Positions 1 to 8,945 are shown, counted from the first letter of the stretch. The stretch: 64,000 nt of DNA from Streptomyces sp. TSRI0107 (GCF_001905845.1 NZ_LIVZ01000006.1:186001-250000); one strand, 5' to 3'. Numbers and translations are program-made. Notes: generated by a model not told the origin, from the letters alone.

Positions 1-50
1 TCCCGTTCGGGCGTGAGGCGGCTGCGGCGCGCGGTGGCGGCCTCTGCCAT
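1..50 (-). CDS. TetR-family regulator, N-terminal fragment (cut by window edge)
   Basis: Only the first 16 codons are inside the window. Reading leftwards from an ATG at 50-48 they give MAEAATARRSRLTPERE. A short basic tail followed by RLTPERE is what many actinobacterial TetR repressors show just before the first helix of the DNA-binding domain. The family call rests on this short stretch and on the set of inverted repeats immediately upstream, between this gene and the divergent tricorn protease gene. The ligand and main target are not visible; the repressor probably controls itself and possibly the protease gene. Confidence 0.55.
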   Translation of the reverse strand, partial: MAEAATARRSRLTPER

Positions 51-96
51 GGTCCTCACCTCTCTCACGGGTTTCCGGCTGTGTCTCACGGGTTCC

Positions 97-203
97 GAAC
101 GACACCGTTCGTAAACGACGGCCCGCGACCGGACCCTGGTGAACGACACCGTTTCGTACAGGACCACTGTAGCGCGGCCGACTTGCGAAACGAAACCGTT
201 TCG
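97..203. promoter_or_regulatory. Three related inverted repeats, probable TetR operators
   Basis: Three copies of a dyad lie in the gap between the TetR start and the tricorn gene: GAACG-ACAC-CGTTC at 97-110, a related half-degenerate copy at 141-157, and a perfect CGAAACG-AAAC-CGTTTCG at 186-203. The last two share the right half CCGTTTCGTAC. The copies are about 44 and 47 bp apart, close to whole helical turns. The position next to the start of a TetR gene suggests an autoregulatory operator array; this is inferred from sequence alone. Confidence 0.6.
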
Positions 204-275
204 TACGTGCGCTGGGTCACGTCTGTCAATGCCGCATAAGTTGCCCGGCTACCGGCCCGGGAAAAGCATGAAGAG

Positions 276-3200
276 ATGACCTATTTGCGCCTGCCCCACC
301 TCCATGGCGACCTGCTGTGCTTCGTGGCCGAGGACGACCTCTGGCTCGCCCCCCTCGACGCCCCCGGCCGGGCCTGGCGGCTCACCGCCGACCGCACCAA
401 GACCGGCCACCCCCGCTTCTCCCCCGACGGCCGCCACATCGCGTACACGAGCTGGCGCAGCCTCGTCCCCGAGATCCATCTGATCCCGGTGGAGGGCGGC
501 CAGGCGCGGCAGCTCACCTACTGGGGCAGCCCCGACACCCAGGTCCGCGGCTGGACGCCCCCCGAACAGGACGGCGCCGCCGACATCCTCGCCGTCGCCT
601 CCCACGGCGAGCCCTTCTCGTACTTCACCTGGGCCTACAAGGTCTCCCCCGACGGCGACCCCGGCCGCAAACTGCCCTGGGGCCCGGTCTCCGACATCCA
701 GGTCGCCGACCTCACCGACGGCCACCGGACCCTCCTGCTCACCGGCACCCCACCGCACGAACCCGCCTCCTGGAAGCGGTACCGCGGCGGCGCCATGGGC
801 CGCCTCTGGCTGCACGGACAGCGGCTTCTCGCCGACCTGGAGGGCCATCTGCACTCCCCCATGTTCGTCGGCGAACGCATCGCCTTCCTCTCCGACCACG
901 AAGGCGTCGGCAACCTCTACTCCTGCGCCCACGACGGCTCCGACCTGCGCCGGCACACCGACCACGACGCCTTCTACGCCCGGCACGCCGCGAGCGACGG
1001 CACCCGCGTGGTGTACCAGTGCGCCGGCGACCTGTGGCTCGTCGACGACCTCGCGCCCGACTCCGTCCCGCGCCGCCTCGACATCCGGCTCAGCGGGCCG
1101 CGCACCGGACGGCGCCCCTACCAGGTCCCCGCCGCGCAGCACGTGAACGGCCTCTCCGTCGACGACACCGGCCGGGCCAGCGCCGTCGTCGTCCGCGGCA
1201 GCCTCTACTGGCTCACCCACCGCGACGGCCCCGCCCGCACCATCGCCGACACCCCCGGCGTCCGCGTCCGGCTCCCCGAGATGCTCGGCCCCGGCGGCCG
1301 GGTCGCCTACGTCACGGACGCGGAGGGCGCCGACGCCGTCGAGATCGCCTACCTGCCCCGCGCCACCGGCGACGTCGCACCCCGGCGGCTCGCCTCCGGC
1401 GAACTCGGCCGGGTCCACGAAATGGTCTCCGACCCACAGGGCGAACGCCTCGCCATCGCCTCCCACGACGGCCGGCTGCTGCTGCTCGACACGACGGAGG
1501 ACGCCGAGGGCGAGGTCACCGAACTGATCCGCTCCGTCAACGGCCCCGTCCGCGACCTCGCCTTCTCCCCCGACGGCGCCTGGCTGACCTGGTCCCACCC
1601 CGGCATCGGCCGCAGCCTCCGGCAGATCAAGATGGCCCGGATCAAGGACCGGTTCGTCGTCGACGTCACCAACGGCCGCTTCGAGGACGAGAATCCCGTC
1701 TTCACCCGCGACGGCCGCTACCTCGCCTTCCTCTCCTGGCGCGGCTTCGACCCGGTCTACGACGTCCACACCGGCGACCTCTCCTTCCCCCTCGGCTGCC
1801 GCCCCTACCTCGTCCCGCTCTCCTCCGCGACCCCCTCCCCCTTCGCACTCGACCCCGACGGCCGCACCGCCGCCGGCGGCCTCGGCCAGACCGCCGACGA
1901 GGAGGGCGGCGAGGGCACCGCGGTCACCGTGGAGGCCGAGGGCCTGGAGAGCAGGGTCACCCCGTTCCCCGTCGCCGCCTCCAAGTACTCGGCGCTGTTC
2001 CCCGTCGCGGGCGGCGGACTGGTCTGGCTGCGCTGGCCGATCTCCGGCGCGCTCGGCGAGACCTTCGTCAACCCGGACGACACCAGCGGGCGCCCCACCC
2101 TGGAGTACTTCAACATCAACAAAGCAAAGCGGTCCGAACTCGTCGGACACCTCGACTGGTTCGCCGTCAGCGGCGACGGCAGCCGGCTGGTCGTCGTCGA
2201 CGAGGGCGACCTGCGCGCCGTCCCCGCCACCGAGCCGGGCGACAGCGACAGCACGACCTGGATCGACCTGCGCCGCATCCTCCACCAGGCCGACCCCGCC
2301 GCCGAATGGCGCCAGTCCTACGAAGAGGCCGGCCGGCTGATCCGCGCCTACTTCTGGGACCCCGGCATGTCCGGCATCGACTGGGACGCCGTGCTCGCCC
2401 AGTACCGCCCGCTCGTCGACCGGGTCGCCTCACCTGACGAGTTCGCCGACCTCCTGCGCGAAGTCCTCGGCGAACTCGGCACCTCCCACGCCTACGTCAC
2501 CGCCGCCCGCCGCAACGAGGGCCCGCCCCAGTACCACCGCTGGCAGGGCCTGCTCGGCGCCAACCTGGTCCGCCGCGACGGCGGCTGGACGGTCCGCCGC
2601 ATCCTCCCCGGCGACTCCTCCGACTCCAAGGCCCGCTCCCCGCTGGCCGGTTCCGGCATCCGCGAGGGCGCGATCCTCACCCACGTCGACGGCCGCCCCG
2701 TGGCCCCCGACACGGGCCCCTACCCGCTGCTCGCCGGAGCGGGCGGTACGACCGTGGAACTGACCTTCACCCCCGCCGAGGGCGAGGGCCGCTCCCGGCG
2801 CGTCGCCGTCGTCCCCCTCATCGACGAACGGCCCCTGCGCTACCAGGACTGGGTCGCCAAACGCCGCGCCGTGGTCCGCGAGTTGAGCGGCGGCCACTGC
2901 GGCTATCTGCACATCCCGGACATGGGCGGCTCCGGCTGGGCCCAGTTCAACCGCGACCTGCGCATGGAGGTCTCCCGGCCCGCCCTCATCGTCGACGTAC
3001 GCGGCAACGCCGGCGGCCACATCAGCGAACTCGTCATCGAGAAACTGATCCGCCCCATCCTCGGCTGGGACCTCACCCGCGACGCCCAGCCGGTGTCCTA
3101 CACCTCCAACGCCCCGCGCGGACCCGTGGTGGCACTCGCCGACGAGGCGACCTCGTCCGACGGCGACATGATCACCGCCGCGTTCAAACTCCTGAGGCTG

Positions 3201-3527
3201 GGCCCGGTCGTCGGCCAGCGCACCTGGGGCGGAGTCGTCGGCATGACCGGCCGCCACCGCCTCGGCGACGGCACCGTGATCACCGTGCCGATGAACGCGG
3301 CCTGGTTCGACGCGTACGGCTGGTCCATCGAGAACAAGGGCGTCACCCCCGACGTGGAAGCCCTGCGCACCCCCCTCGACTGGGCGGAAGGCCGCCACGC
3401 CCAACTCGACGACGCCATCCACCTGGCCCTCGACCTCCTGAAGACCAACCCCCCGGCAGACCCCCCGGACTACACGAACGTCCCGGACAGGAGCCGCCCG
3501 AAACTCCCGCCGAGGACGGCGATCTAG
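276..3527 (+). CDS. Tricorn protease homologue (peptidase S41 type)
   Basis: A 1083-residue cytoplasmic protease of the tricorn family, which trims oligopeptides released by the proteasome and other proteases. The N-terminal two thirds carries beta-propeller repeats (repeated SPDG and similar strands). These are followed by a C1 helical domain, a PDZ domain (about 755-850) and the C2 catalytic domain. The catalytic set known from archaeal tricorn is present: Ser737-His738 in GTSHAY, Ser961-Asp962 in TSSDGD, and Glu1019 in ENKGV. Length matches the family. The ATG at 276 is the first in frame, with a weak GAAGAG ribosome site. It is divergent from a TetR gene across an operator-rich gap, and a strong hairpin follows it. 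Confidence 0.93.
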   Translation: MTYLRLPHLHGDLLCFVAEDDLWLAPLDAPGRAWRLTADRTKTGHPRFSPDGRHIAYTSWRSLVPEIHLIPVEGGQARQLTYWGSPDTQVRGWTPPEQDGAADILAVASHGEPFSYFTWAYKVSPDGDPGRKLPWGPVSDIQVADLTDGHRTLLLTGTPPHEPASWKRYRGGAMGRLWLHGQRLLADLEGHLHSPMFVGERIAFLSDHEGVGNLYSCAHDGSDLRRHTDHDAFYARHAASDGTRVVYQCAGDLWLVDDLAPDSVPRRLDIRLSGPRTGRRPYQVPAAQHVNGLSVDDTGRASAVVVRGSLYWLTHRDGPARTIADTPGVRVRLPEMLGPGGRVAYVTDAEGADAVEIAYLPRATGDVAPRRLASGELGRVHEMVSDPQGERLAIASHDGRLLLLDTTEDAEGEVTELIRSVNGPVRDLAFSPDGAWLTWSHPGIGRSLRQIKMARIKDRFVVDVTNGRFEDENPVFTRDGRYLAFLSWRGFDPVYDVHTGDLSFPLGCRPYLVPLSSATPSPFALDPDGRTAAGGLGQTADEEGGEGTAVTVEAEGLESRVTPFPVAASKYSALFPVAGGGLVWLRWPISGALGETFVNPDDTSGRPTLEYFNINKAKRSELVGHLDWFAVSGDGSRLVVVDEGDLRAVPATEPGDSDSTTWIDLRRILHQADPAAEWRQSYEEAGRLIRAYFWDPGMSGIDWDAVLAQYRPLVDRVASPDEFADLLREVLGELGTSHAYVTAARRNEGPPQYHRWQGLLGANLVRRDGGWTVRRILPGDSSDSKARSPLAGSGIREGAILTHVDGRPVAPDTGPYPLLAGAGGTTVELTFTPAEGEGRSRRVAVVPLIDERPLRYQDWVAKRRAVVRELSGGHCGYLHIPDMGGSGWAQFNRDLRMEVSRPALIVDVRGNAGGHISELVIEKLIRPILGWDLTRDAQPVSYTSNAPRGPVVALADEATSSDGDMITAAFKLLRLGPVVGQRTWGGVVGMTGRHRLGDGTVITVPMNAAWFDAYGWSIENKGVTPDVEALRTPLDWAEGRHAQLDDAIHLALDLLKTNPPADPPDYTNVPDRSRPKLPPRTAI

Positions 3528-3605
3528 AGGACGGCGCTTCAGGGGCGCGGGGAACTGCGCGAGAACCCCCCACCCACCCGCACCCGGAAACGCTCCCCAA
3601 ACGCA

Positions 3606-3635
3606 CAGGGTGCCCCCGGCGAAGAGGGCACCCTG
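3606..3635. terminator. Bidirectional hairpin terminator
   Basis: A perfect 10-bp stem (CAGGGTGCCC at 3606-3615, GGGCACCCTG at 3626-3635) with a 10-nt loop lies between the convergent tricorn gene and the small gene at 3661. There is no T tract, as is usual in Streptomyces. Confidence 0.75.
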
Positions 3636-3660
3636 CATCCAGTCAAGCCGAGCGCAGCGG

Positions 3661-3843
3661 CTACGCGTCGTAGTCGTCGTCGAGGCGCTCCTGCTCACGC
3701 TCCCGCTCACGCGGCGGCGTCGGCTCGTCCTCACGACGCTGGCCGCGGCGGTTCTGGCCCGGCTCCTTGGCCTGGCCCATCTTGTCGCGAGCCTGCTGCT
3801 GCCACTGCTCGGCCTGGTCCTGGAACTTGTCCTTCATGCCCAT
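3661..3843 (-). CDS. Small highly charged conserved protein
   Basis: A 60-residue protein beginning MGMKDKFQDQAEQWQQQ. It is very hydrophilic, rich in Gln, Lys, Arg and Glu, with an N-terminal helix and an acidic/basic tail ending in DDDYDA. It resembles short stress-associated, CsbD-like disordered proteins of Streptomyces, but no fold is certain. The ATG at 3843 is chosen because an AGGGAG ribosome site lies 8 nt upstream; a GTG at 3852 sits directly on that site and is less likely. The gene stands alone between a terminator and the dehydrogenase operon. Confidence 0.7.
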   Translation of the reverse strand: MGMKDKFQDQAEQWQQQARDKMGQAKEPGQNRRGQRREDEPTPPREREREQERLDDDYDA

Positions 3844-3918
3844 GTGATTCACTCCCTGTGATGGGTGGGGGATGGGGCTCCCTCAGATTCACACGGGCCA
3901 ACACGCTCTGCATGTCGA

Positions 3919-4812
3919 TCAGTCACGCTGTGTAGCCCGCACCATCCGGGCCTCCTCGTCGGCCGCGCCGCCCGCGCCCACCAGCCCGGTCCGCATGCCC
4001 TCCAGCCGGTCCGCGAACCGCCGCATCTCCCGCTGCCCGACCGTCCCGATCACCGCCGGCAGATACCCGCGCACGCCCTGCATCCCGCGCAGCCACCACT
4101 GCCCGTACACATGGGCGGAGCGCCGCTCGATGCCGGCCACGATCCGGTCCACGGCCGGCCCCAGCGGGTACGTCTTGTTGGACGGCCACGGCAGCCGCTG
4201 CCTCAACTCCCGCATCACGTCCTCCTGATCGGCCCCGCGCACCATGTCCGTGTCGGTCCACGACAGATAGCCGACGCCGACCTTCACACCCCGGTACCCG
4301 ACCTCCGCGCGCAGGCTGTGCGCGTACGCCTCCACACCCGACTTGGACGCGCAGTACGCGGTCATCATCGGCGCCGGTGTGATGGCGGCGAGGGAGGCGA
4401 TCTGGAGCAGGTAGCCGCGGCTCTCCATCAGCACCGGGAGGAACGCCCGCGCGGTCACCGCCGAACCGATCAGGTTGACCTCGATCACCCGCCGCCAGGC
4501 CTCCGGATCGGAGTCGGCGAACGGACCGCCGGTCGCCACACCCGCGTTGGCGACCACGATGTCGACCTTCCCGAACCGCTCCTTGACCTCCCGCGCCACC
4601 CGGGCCATCGCCTCGTGGTCGGTGACGTCGGCGTGCCAGTGGTCGCTGTCGCTGTGCAGCCGCGCGGAGACGTCCTTGAGCGCGTCCGGTTCCAGCCCGA
4701 CCAGCGCGACCTTCACCCCGCGCGCGGACAGCTTGCGCGCCAGCAGTTCACCGACGCCGCGCGCGGCCCCCGTGACGACGGCGACCTGCCCTTCGAGGCT
4801 CACCCTGCTCAT
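3919..4812 (-). CDS. Short-chain dehydrogenase/reductase
   Basis: A 297-residue NAD(P)-dependent SDR. Visible are the nucleotide-binding TGAARGVG (14-21), the NAG motif (89-91), the catalytic Ser near 140 and Tyr153-x3-Lys157 in YCASK. The C-terminus is longer than in a minimal SDR and may contact membrane or substrate. Its ATG overlaps the stop of the upstream hydrolase gene by 4 nt (ATGA), so it is the last gene of a BVMO-hydrolase-SDR operon. In such trios the SDR usually oxidises an alcohol to the ketone used by the monooxygenase. The actual substrate is unknown. Confidence 0.9.
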   Translation of the reverse strand: MSRVSLEGQVAVVTGAARGVGELLARKLSARGVKVALVGLEPDALKDVSARLHSDSDHWHADVTDHEAMARVAREVKERFGKVDIVVANAGVATGGPFADSDPEAWRRVIEVNLIGSAVTARAFLPVLMESRGYLLQIASLAAITPAPMMTAYCASKSGVEAYAHSLRAEVGYRGVKVGVGYLSWTDTDMVRGADQEDVMRELRQRLPWPSNKTYPLGPAVDRIVAGIERRSAHVYGQWWLRGMQGVRGYLPAVIGTVGQREMRRFADRLEGMRTGLVGAGGAADEEARMVRATQRD

Positions 4813-5726
4813 GCGCCTTCCCTCACCTTCGCGTACGTCGTGACGAGTTCCCGTATCTTCCCGGTGACCAGCTCGGGCGCCTCCACGGGTGTCATGTGGC
4901 CGAGCCCGGGCAGCTCGGTGAGGCCGACCGCCCGCGGGAGCGCGGCGACGAGCGCCCGCGCCTGCGCGGGTGGCGTGAGCCGGTCGTGCGAGCCGACGAC
5001 GACCGCCGTGGGCGCGCTCAATTCCCGTACGCCGTGGTCGAGGTCGAGCACGTCGAGGACGCGCGCCCAGCTGTGGCGCACGGCGCGCGGGCAGGCGTGC
5101 ACGACCCGTGCGCACGCCTCCACCATGTGCGGGGCGGAACCGGCGCCCATCGTCCCGTACTTGAGGACGCGCTTCGCCAGCGGCGTGACCGGCCCGAGAG
5201 GGGCGCGCGAGGCGAGGACGCGCCGCGTCAGCCAGGTGCGCAGCCGTCCCGGTCGCAGCGGTACGACAGTGGCGGCGGCGACCAGCTGCGAACTTCCCGT
5301 GCTGCACAGCAGGACGGCCGCCGTGTGCTCCCGCACCCGGGCGCGGCCGGCCGCCGCCATCACCGTCATGCCGCCCATGGAGTGGCCTGCGAGCACCGCC
5401 TTCTCACCGGGCGCGAGGGTCGCGGCGAGCACGGCTTCCAGGTCGTCGGCGAGGGTGTGGGTGCTGCACGCCGGGTTCGCGGGGCTGCGGCCGTGGCCGC
5501 GCTGGTCGTAGGCGATGACCCGGTGGTCGGTGGCCAGGGCGCGGATCTGCGCGGCCCAGAACGCGGTCGAGCAGGCCCAGCCGTGGATGAGGACGACGGC
5601 AGGCGCGTTCTCCGGCCCGTGCACCTCGACGTGCAGCCGCGCGCCGTCGGCGGAGACGACGGTCAGCTCGTGGGCGGGCGCGGGCGGGGCGTAGGGACCG
5701 GAGACGACGTGGAGGAGGCGGCTCAT
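4809..5726 (-). CDS. Alpha/beta hydrolase
   Basis: A 305-residue alpha/beta-hydrolase-fold enzyme. It has the oxyanion HGW motif near residue 49, the nucleophile elbow GHSMGG with Ser116, an Asp in GSHDRLTP and a His in GLGHMTP, so the triad is complete. It overlaps its neighbours by 4 nt on both sides (ATGA junctions), indicating translational coupling with the monooxygenase and the SDR. Next to a Baeyer-Villiger enzyme it most likely opens the ester or lactone that the monooxygenase makes. The preferred substrate cannot be read from the sequence. Confidence 0.88.
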   Translation of the reverse strand: MSRLLHVVSGPYAPPAPAHELTVVSADGARLHVEVHGPENAPAVVLIHGWACSTAFWAAQIRALATDHRVIAYDQRGHGRSPANPACSTHTLADDLEAVLAATLAPGEKAVLAGHSMGGMTVMAAAGRARVREHTAAVLLCSTGSSQLVAAATVVPLRPGRLRTWLTRRVLASRAPLGPVTPLAKRVLKYGTMGAGSAPHMVEACARVVHACPRAVRHSWARVLDVLDLDHGVRELSAPTAVVVGSHDRLTPPAQARALVAALPRAVGLTELPGLGHMTPVEAPELVTGKIRELVTTYAKVREGA

Positions 5727-7267
5727 ATGGCGGCCTCGGCGGAGGCGGCGGGGGCGGCGCTGTCGGCGTCCTCGGAGGCGGCACCCTTGGCGGGCGCCCG
5801 CAGCACCTCGTACTCCATGAGGTCCACCCGCCGCGTCGCCCGCCGGAACTCCGACGTCGTGCCCGGCCAGATGGTGGTGTTGCGCCCGTTCGCGTCGAGG
5901 TACCAGCTGGTGCAGCCGCCGGTGTTCCACACCGTGCGCTTCATCCGCTCCTGCACCCGCCGGTTCCAGGCGTTCACGGCGCTGGGACGCGCGTCGAGCG
6001 CGGCGCGCCCGCCGAGCACGTCCAGCTGCCGTACGAAGTCGGCCATGTAGTTCAGCTGGGACTCGATCATCAGGATCATCGAGGAGTTCCCCAGGCCGGT
6101 GTTGGGCCCGATGATCGTCATCCAGTTGGGGAACCCGGCCGCGGAGGCGCCGCGCAGGGCCTCCATGCCGCCCTTCCAGACCTCGGCGAGGGTCTTGCCC
6201 TCCGCGCCGACGACCCGGTCCGCGATCGGCATGTCGGTGACGTGGAACCCGGTGCCGAAGATGATCGCGTCGACCTCGGCCTCGCTGCCGTCCGCGGCGA
6301 CGAGCGTCGAACCGCGCACCTCCTCGAGCCCGCTCGCGAAGACGTCGACGTTCGGCCGGGCGAGCGCCGGATAGTACTCGCTGGACAGCAGGATCCGCTT
6401 GCAGCCGATGCGGTAGTCGGGGGTGAGCTTGGCGCGCAGCGCCGGGTCCTTGATCGCGCGGGCCATGTTCCGCTTCGCCAGCTGCTCGACGAAGCCCAGC
6501 TCGCCCGGGTGCTTGGTGAACGCCTGGACCTGCAACTCCCGGATGCCCCACAGCAGTCCGCGCCGGGCCTGCGTGGTGAACGGCAGCTGCCGGTGCAGCC
6601 ACCGCTCGGCGCCGCTGATCGCGCGGTCCATGCGGGGCATCACCCACGGGGGCGTGCGCTGGAAGAGGGTCAGCCGGCCGACCCGCGGCTGGATGGCGGG
6701 CACGATCTGGATCGCCGAGGCGCCGGTGCCGACCATCGCGACCCGCTTGCCGCGCAGGTCGTAGTCGTGGTCCCAGCGGGCGGAGTGGAACACCTTGCCG
6801 GGGAAGGAGTCCAGGCCCGGGATCTCGGGGATCTTCGGGTCGGACAGCGGCCCGGTCGCGGAGACGACGATGTCGGCCGAGAGCCGCCCGGAGCTGGTCT
6901 CGATCTCCCAGCGGAGCTTCTGGGCGTCCCAGGTCATCATCTTCACCTCGGCGTTGAAGCGGAGGTGCGGCCGCAGCCGGAAGACGTCCGCGACATGCTC
7001 CAGGTAGGCGCGGATGTGCTGCTGCCCGGAGAAGGTGCGCGGCCAGTCGGGGTTGGGCGCGAAGGAGAACGAGTACAGGTGGGACGGCACGTCGCAGGCG
7101 CACCCCGGATAGCTGTTGTCCCGCCAGGTGCCGCCGACGCTGCCGGCGCGCTCCAGCACCACGAAGTCGGTGATGCCCTCCCGCCGCAGCCGCACGGCGG
7201 CTCCCAGCCCGCCGAACCCGGACCCGACCACCGCCACCCGCACATGCTCGTACTCGTGCTCGGCCAT
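5723..7267 (-). CDS. Baeyer-Villiger-type flavin monooxygenase
   Basis: A 514-residue FAD/NADPH-dependent type I Baeyer-Villiger monooxygenase, which inserts an oxygen atom next to a ketone carbonyl to give an ester or lactone. The FAD Rossmann motif is GSGFGG (15-20). The diagnostic fingerprint F-x-G-x3-H-x3-W is exact (Phe155, Gly157, His161, Trp165), and a second Rossmann motif GTGASA lies near residue 179. The start at 7267 has GGAGG 7 nt upstream. It is the first gene of the operon with the hydrolase and SDR, divergent from a MerR regulator, with a 16-bp palindrome 32 bp upstream of its start. Confidence 0.92.
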   Translation of the reverse strand: MAEHEYEHVRVAVVGSGFGGLGAAVRLRREGITDFVVLERAGSVGGTWRDNSYPGCACDVPSHLYSFSFAPNPDWPRTFSGQQHIRAYLEHVADVFRLRPHLRFNAEVKMMTWDAQKLRWEIETSSGRLSADIVVSATGPLSDPKIPEIPGLDSFPGKVFHSARWDHDYDLRGKRVAMVGTGASAIQIVPAIQPRVGRLTLFQRTPPWVMPRMDRAISGAERWLHRQLPFTTQARRGLLWGIRELQVQAFTKHPGELGFVEQLAKRNMARAIKDPALRAKLTPDYRIGCKRILLSSEYYPALARPNVDVFASGLEEVRGSTLVAADGSEAEVDAIIFGTGFHVTDMPIADRVVGAEGKTLAEVWKGGMEALRGASAAGFPNWMTIIGPNTGLGNSSMILMIESQLNYMADFVRQLDVLGGRAALDARPSAVNAWNRRVQERMKRTVWNTGGCTSWYLDANGRNTTIWPGTTSEFRRATRRVDLMEYEVLRAPAKGAASEDADSAAPAASAEAAI

Positions 7268-7298
7268 CCCGAAGCCTCCACGCATCGCTCGTGACCAT

Positions 7299-7314
7299 GC
7301 CAGTGAACACTGGC
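7299..7314. promoter_or_regulatory. Perfect 16-bp palindrome in BVMO/MerR divergent promoter
   Basis: GCCAGTG-AA-CACTGGC is a perfect dyad between the divergent monooxygenase and MerR genes. A second, shorter dyad TACCG-A-CGGTA lies at 7373-7383, just before the MerR gene. Either could be the binding site of the MerR regulator or of an unlinked repressor. The assignment is inferred from position and symmetry only. Confidence 0.55.
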
Positions 7315-7400
7315 GCAATGGGGAGACTAGAGGAGAGCCGTACTCACCGGTAGGGGTCGGAACGAGGAAAGTTACCGACGGTACGACTTAGGGTTCGAAC

Positions 7401-8066
7401 GTGGCAGACAAGGCAGAGAAGCAGGCGGCGAAGCGCGAGTACCGCATGGAGGAACTGGCCCGCCTCGCCGGCATCACCGTGCGCACCCTGCGCTTCTACC
7501 GCGAACGCAAGCTGATCCCGCCACCCCGCCGCGAGGGCCGCATCGCCTGGTACGACGACCACCACCTGGCCCGCCTGCGCACCATCAGCGCCCTGCTGGA
7601 ACGCGGCCACACCCTGAACGGCATCGCCGAACTCGCCGAGGCCTTCGACCACGGCCGCGACGTCGGCGACCTCCTCGGCCTCGGCGCCCCCACCGAGGAG
7701 ACCCCGGTCCGCCTGACCCCCGAGGAACTCGCCGACCACTTCGCCGGCCAGGCCACCCCCGAGAACCTCGCCGCCGCCCTGGAACTCGGCTACCTCGGCA
7801 CCGACGGCGACGAGATCGTCCACATCAGCCGCCGCCTGCTCGACGTCTCCTCCGCCCTCGTCCACGAGGGCATCCCCCTGGCCGAGGTCCTCGCCGCCGG
7901 CAAACACGTCCGCGAACACGCCGACGCCCTGGCCGACCTCTTCGCCGACCTGATCCTCCGCCACGCCGAGGAAACCGACATCGACCGCCTCCGCCCACTG
8001 GCCCGCAGCGTGGTGGAGGCGGAACTGTCACTGGCACTGGACCGGCGACTGCGGAAACAGAACTAG
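7401..8066 (+). CDS. MerR-family transcriptional regulator
   Basis: A 221-residue MerR-type regulator. The winged-helix domain is at residues 14-80: YRMEELARLAGITVRTLRFY is the typical first helix-turn-helix, followed by the wing motif REGRIAWYDDHH. The C-terminal 130 residues form a helical effector/dimer domain without metal-binding cysteines, so it probably senses an organic ligand. The GTG at 7401 has AGGG 7 nt upstream; an internal ATG at codon 16 would remove residues before the HTH and is less likely. Being divergent from the BVMO operon, it is the probable controller of that operon. Confidence 0.88.
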   Translation: MADKAEKQAAKREYRMEELARLAGITVRTLRFYRERKLIPPPRREGRIAWYDDHHLARLRTISALLERGHTLNGIAELAEAFDHGRDVGDLLGLGAPTEETPVRLTPEELADHFAGQATPENLAAALELGYLGTDGDEIVHISRRLLDVSSALVHEGIPLAEVLAAGKHVREHADALADLFADLILRHAEETDIDRLRPLARSVVEAELSLALDRRLRKQN

Positions 8067-8073
8067 AGCAGGA

Positions 8074-8877
8074 CTAGAGGTCGTAGACGACGGTGACCGG
8101 CGCATGGTCCGACCAGCGCTCGGCGTGCGTGGCAGCGCGCTCGACGTACCCCTTGACCGCCTTGGCCGCGAGGCCGGGGCTGGACACGTGGTAGTCGATC
8201 CGCCATCCGGTGTCGTTGTCGAAGGCCCGCCCCCGGTACGACCACCAGGTGTACGGCCCCTCGGTCTCCGGGTGCAGTGCCCGTACGACGTCGACGTAGC
8301 CGCCGGCCTCCGGGGTGAGGACCTGGGTGAGCCAGTCGCGTTCCTCCGGCAGGAAGCCGGAGTTCTTGGTGTTGCCGCGCCAGTTCTTGAGGTCGGCCCG
8401 CTGGTGGGCGATGTTCCAGTCGCCGCAGACCAGGACCTCGCGGCCGTCGGCGGCGGAGCGTTCGCGCAGTTCCTTGAGGTAGGCCAGGAACTCGCCCATG
8501 AAGCGCAGCTTCTCGTCCTGCCGCTCGGTGCCGACCTCACCGGAGGGGAGATAGAGGGAGGCGACGGTCACACCGGGCAGGTCGGCCTCAACGTAGCGCC
8601 CGCTGCCGTCGAACTCGGCCGACCCGAACCCCACCCGCACGCGGTCGGGTTCACGCCGGGTGTACAGGGAGACGCCCGCGCGCCCCTTCGCGGCGGCCGG
8701 GGCGTGCACCACGTGCCAGCCGTCCGGCGTCCGCACGTGTTCGGGCAGCTGCTGCGGCACGGCGCGTACCTCCTGAAGGCACAGCACATCGGCGTCGGTA
8801 CCGGCCAGCCACTCCACGAAGCCCTTCTTCGCGGCGGCGCGCAGCCCGTTCACGTTCACGGAGGTCACAGTGAGCAC
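8074..8877 (-). CDS. xthA: Exodeoxyribonuclease III
   Basis: A 267-residue ExoIII/APE-family nuclease acting at abasic sites and on 3' ends in base excision repair. Characteristic elements in order are TSVNVNGLRAA (N-terminal Asn), LCLQEVRA (metal-binding Glu), LYLPSG, GDWNIAH, the WRIDYHV region and SDHAPV (catalytic Asp-His). The GTG at 8877 places the conserved VTSVNVNG block directly at the N-terminus, as in the family. No clear ribosome site is seen, so the mRNA may be leaderless. It is divergent from a GNAT gene, with a palindrome between them. Confidence 0.92.
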   Translation of the reverse strand: MLTVTSVNVNGLRAAAKKGFVEWLAGTDADVLCLQEVRAVPQQLPEHVRTPDGWHVVHAPAAAKGRAGVSLYTRREPDRVRVGFGSAEFDGSGRYVEADLPGVTVASLYLPSGEVGTERQDEKLRFMGEFLAYLKELRERSAADGREVLVCGDWNIAHQRADLKNWRGNTKNSGFLPEERDWLTQVLTPEAGGYVDVVRALHPETEGPYTWWSYRGRAFDNDTGWRIDYHVSSPGLAAKAVKGYVERAATHAERWSDHAPVTVVYDL

Positions 8878-8897
8878 CCCGGCACGATACCGGCACA

Positions 8898-8912
8898 CTG
8901 GACTGAGTCCAG
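8898..8912. promoter_or_regulatory. 15-bp palindrome between xthA and GNAT gene
   Basis: CTGGACT-G-AGTCCAG, a perfect 7-bp dyad, sits about 20 bp upstream of the xthA start and about 35 bp upstream of the acetyltransferase start. It is a plausible operator shared by the two divergent genes. It does not match a binding site I recognise. Confidence 0.4.
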
Positions 8913-8945
8913 ATTCCCGCTCTGCATAGAAGTACGATGCTTCAC

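Noticed and set aside
249..2285. 678-codon open frame on the minus strand opposite the tricorn gene
   Set aside because: Shadow frame caused by the GC-rich third positions of the real gene; no family-like sequence and no ribosome site.
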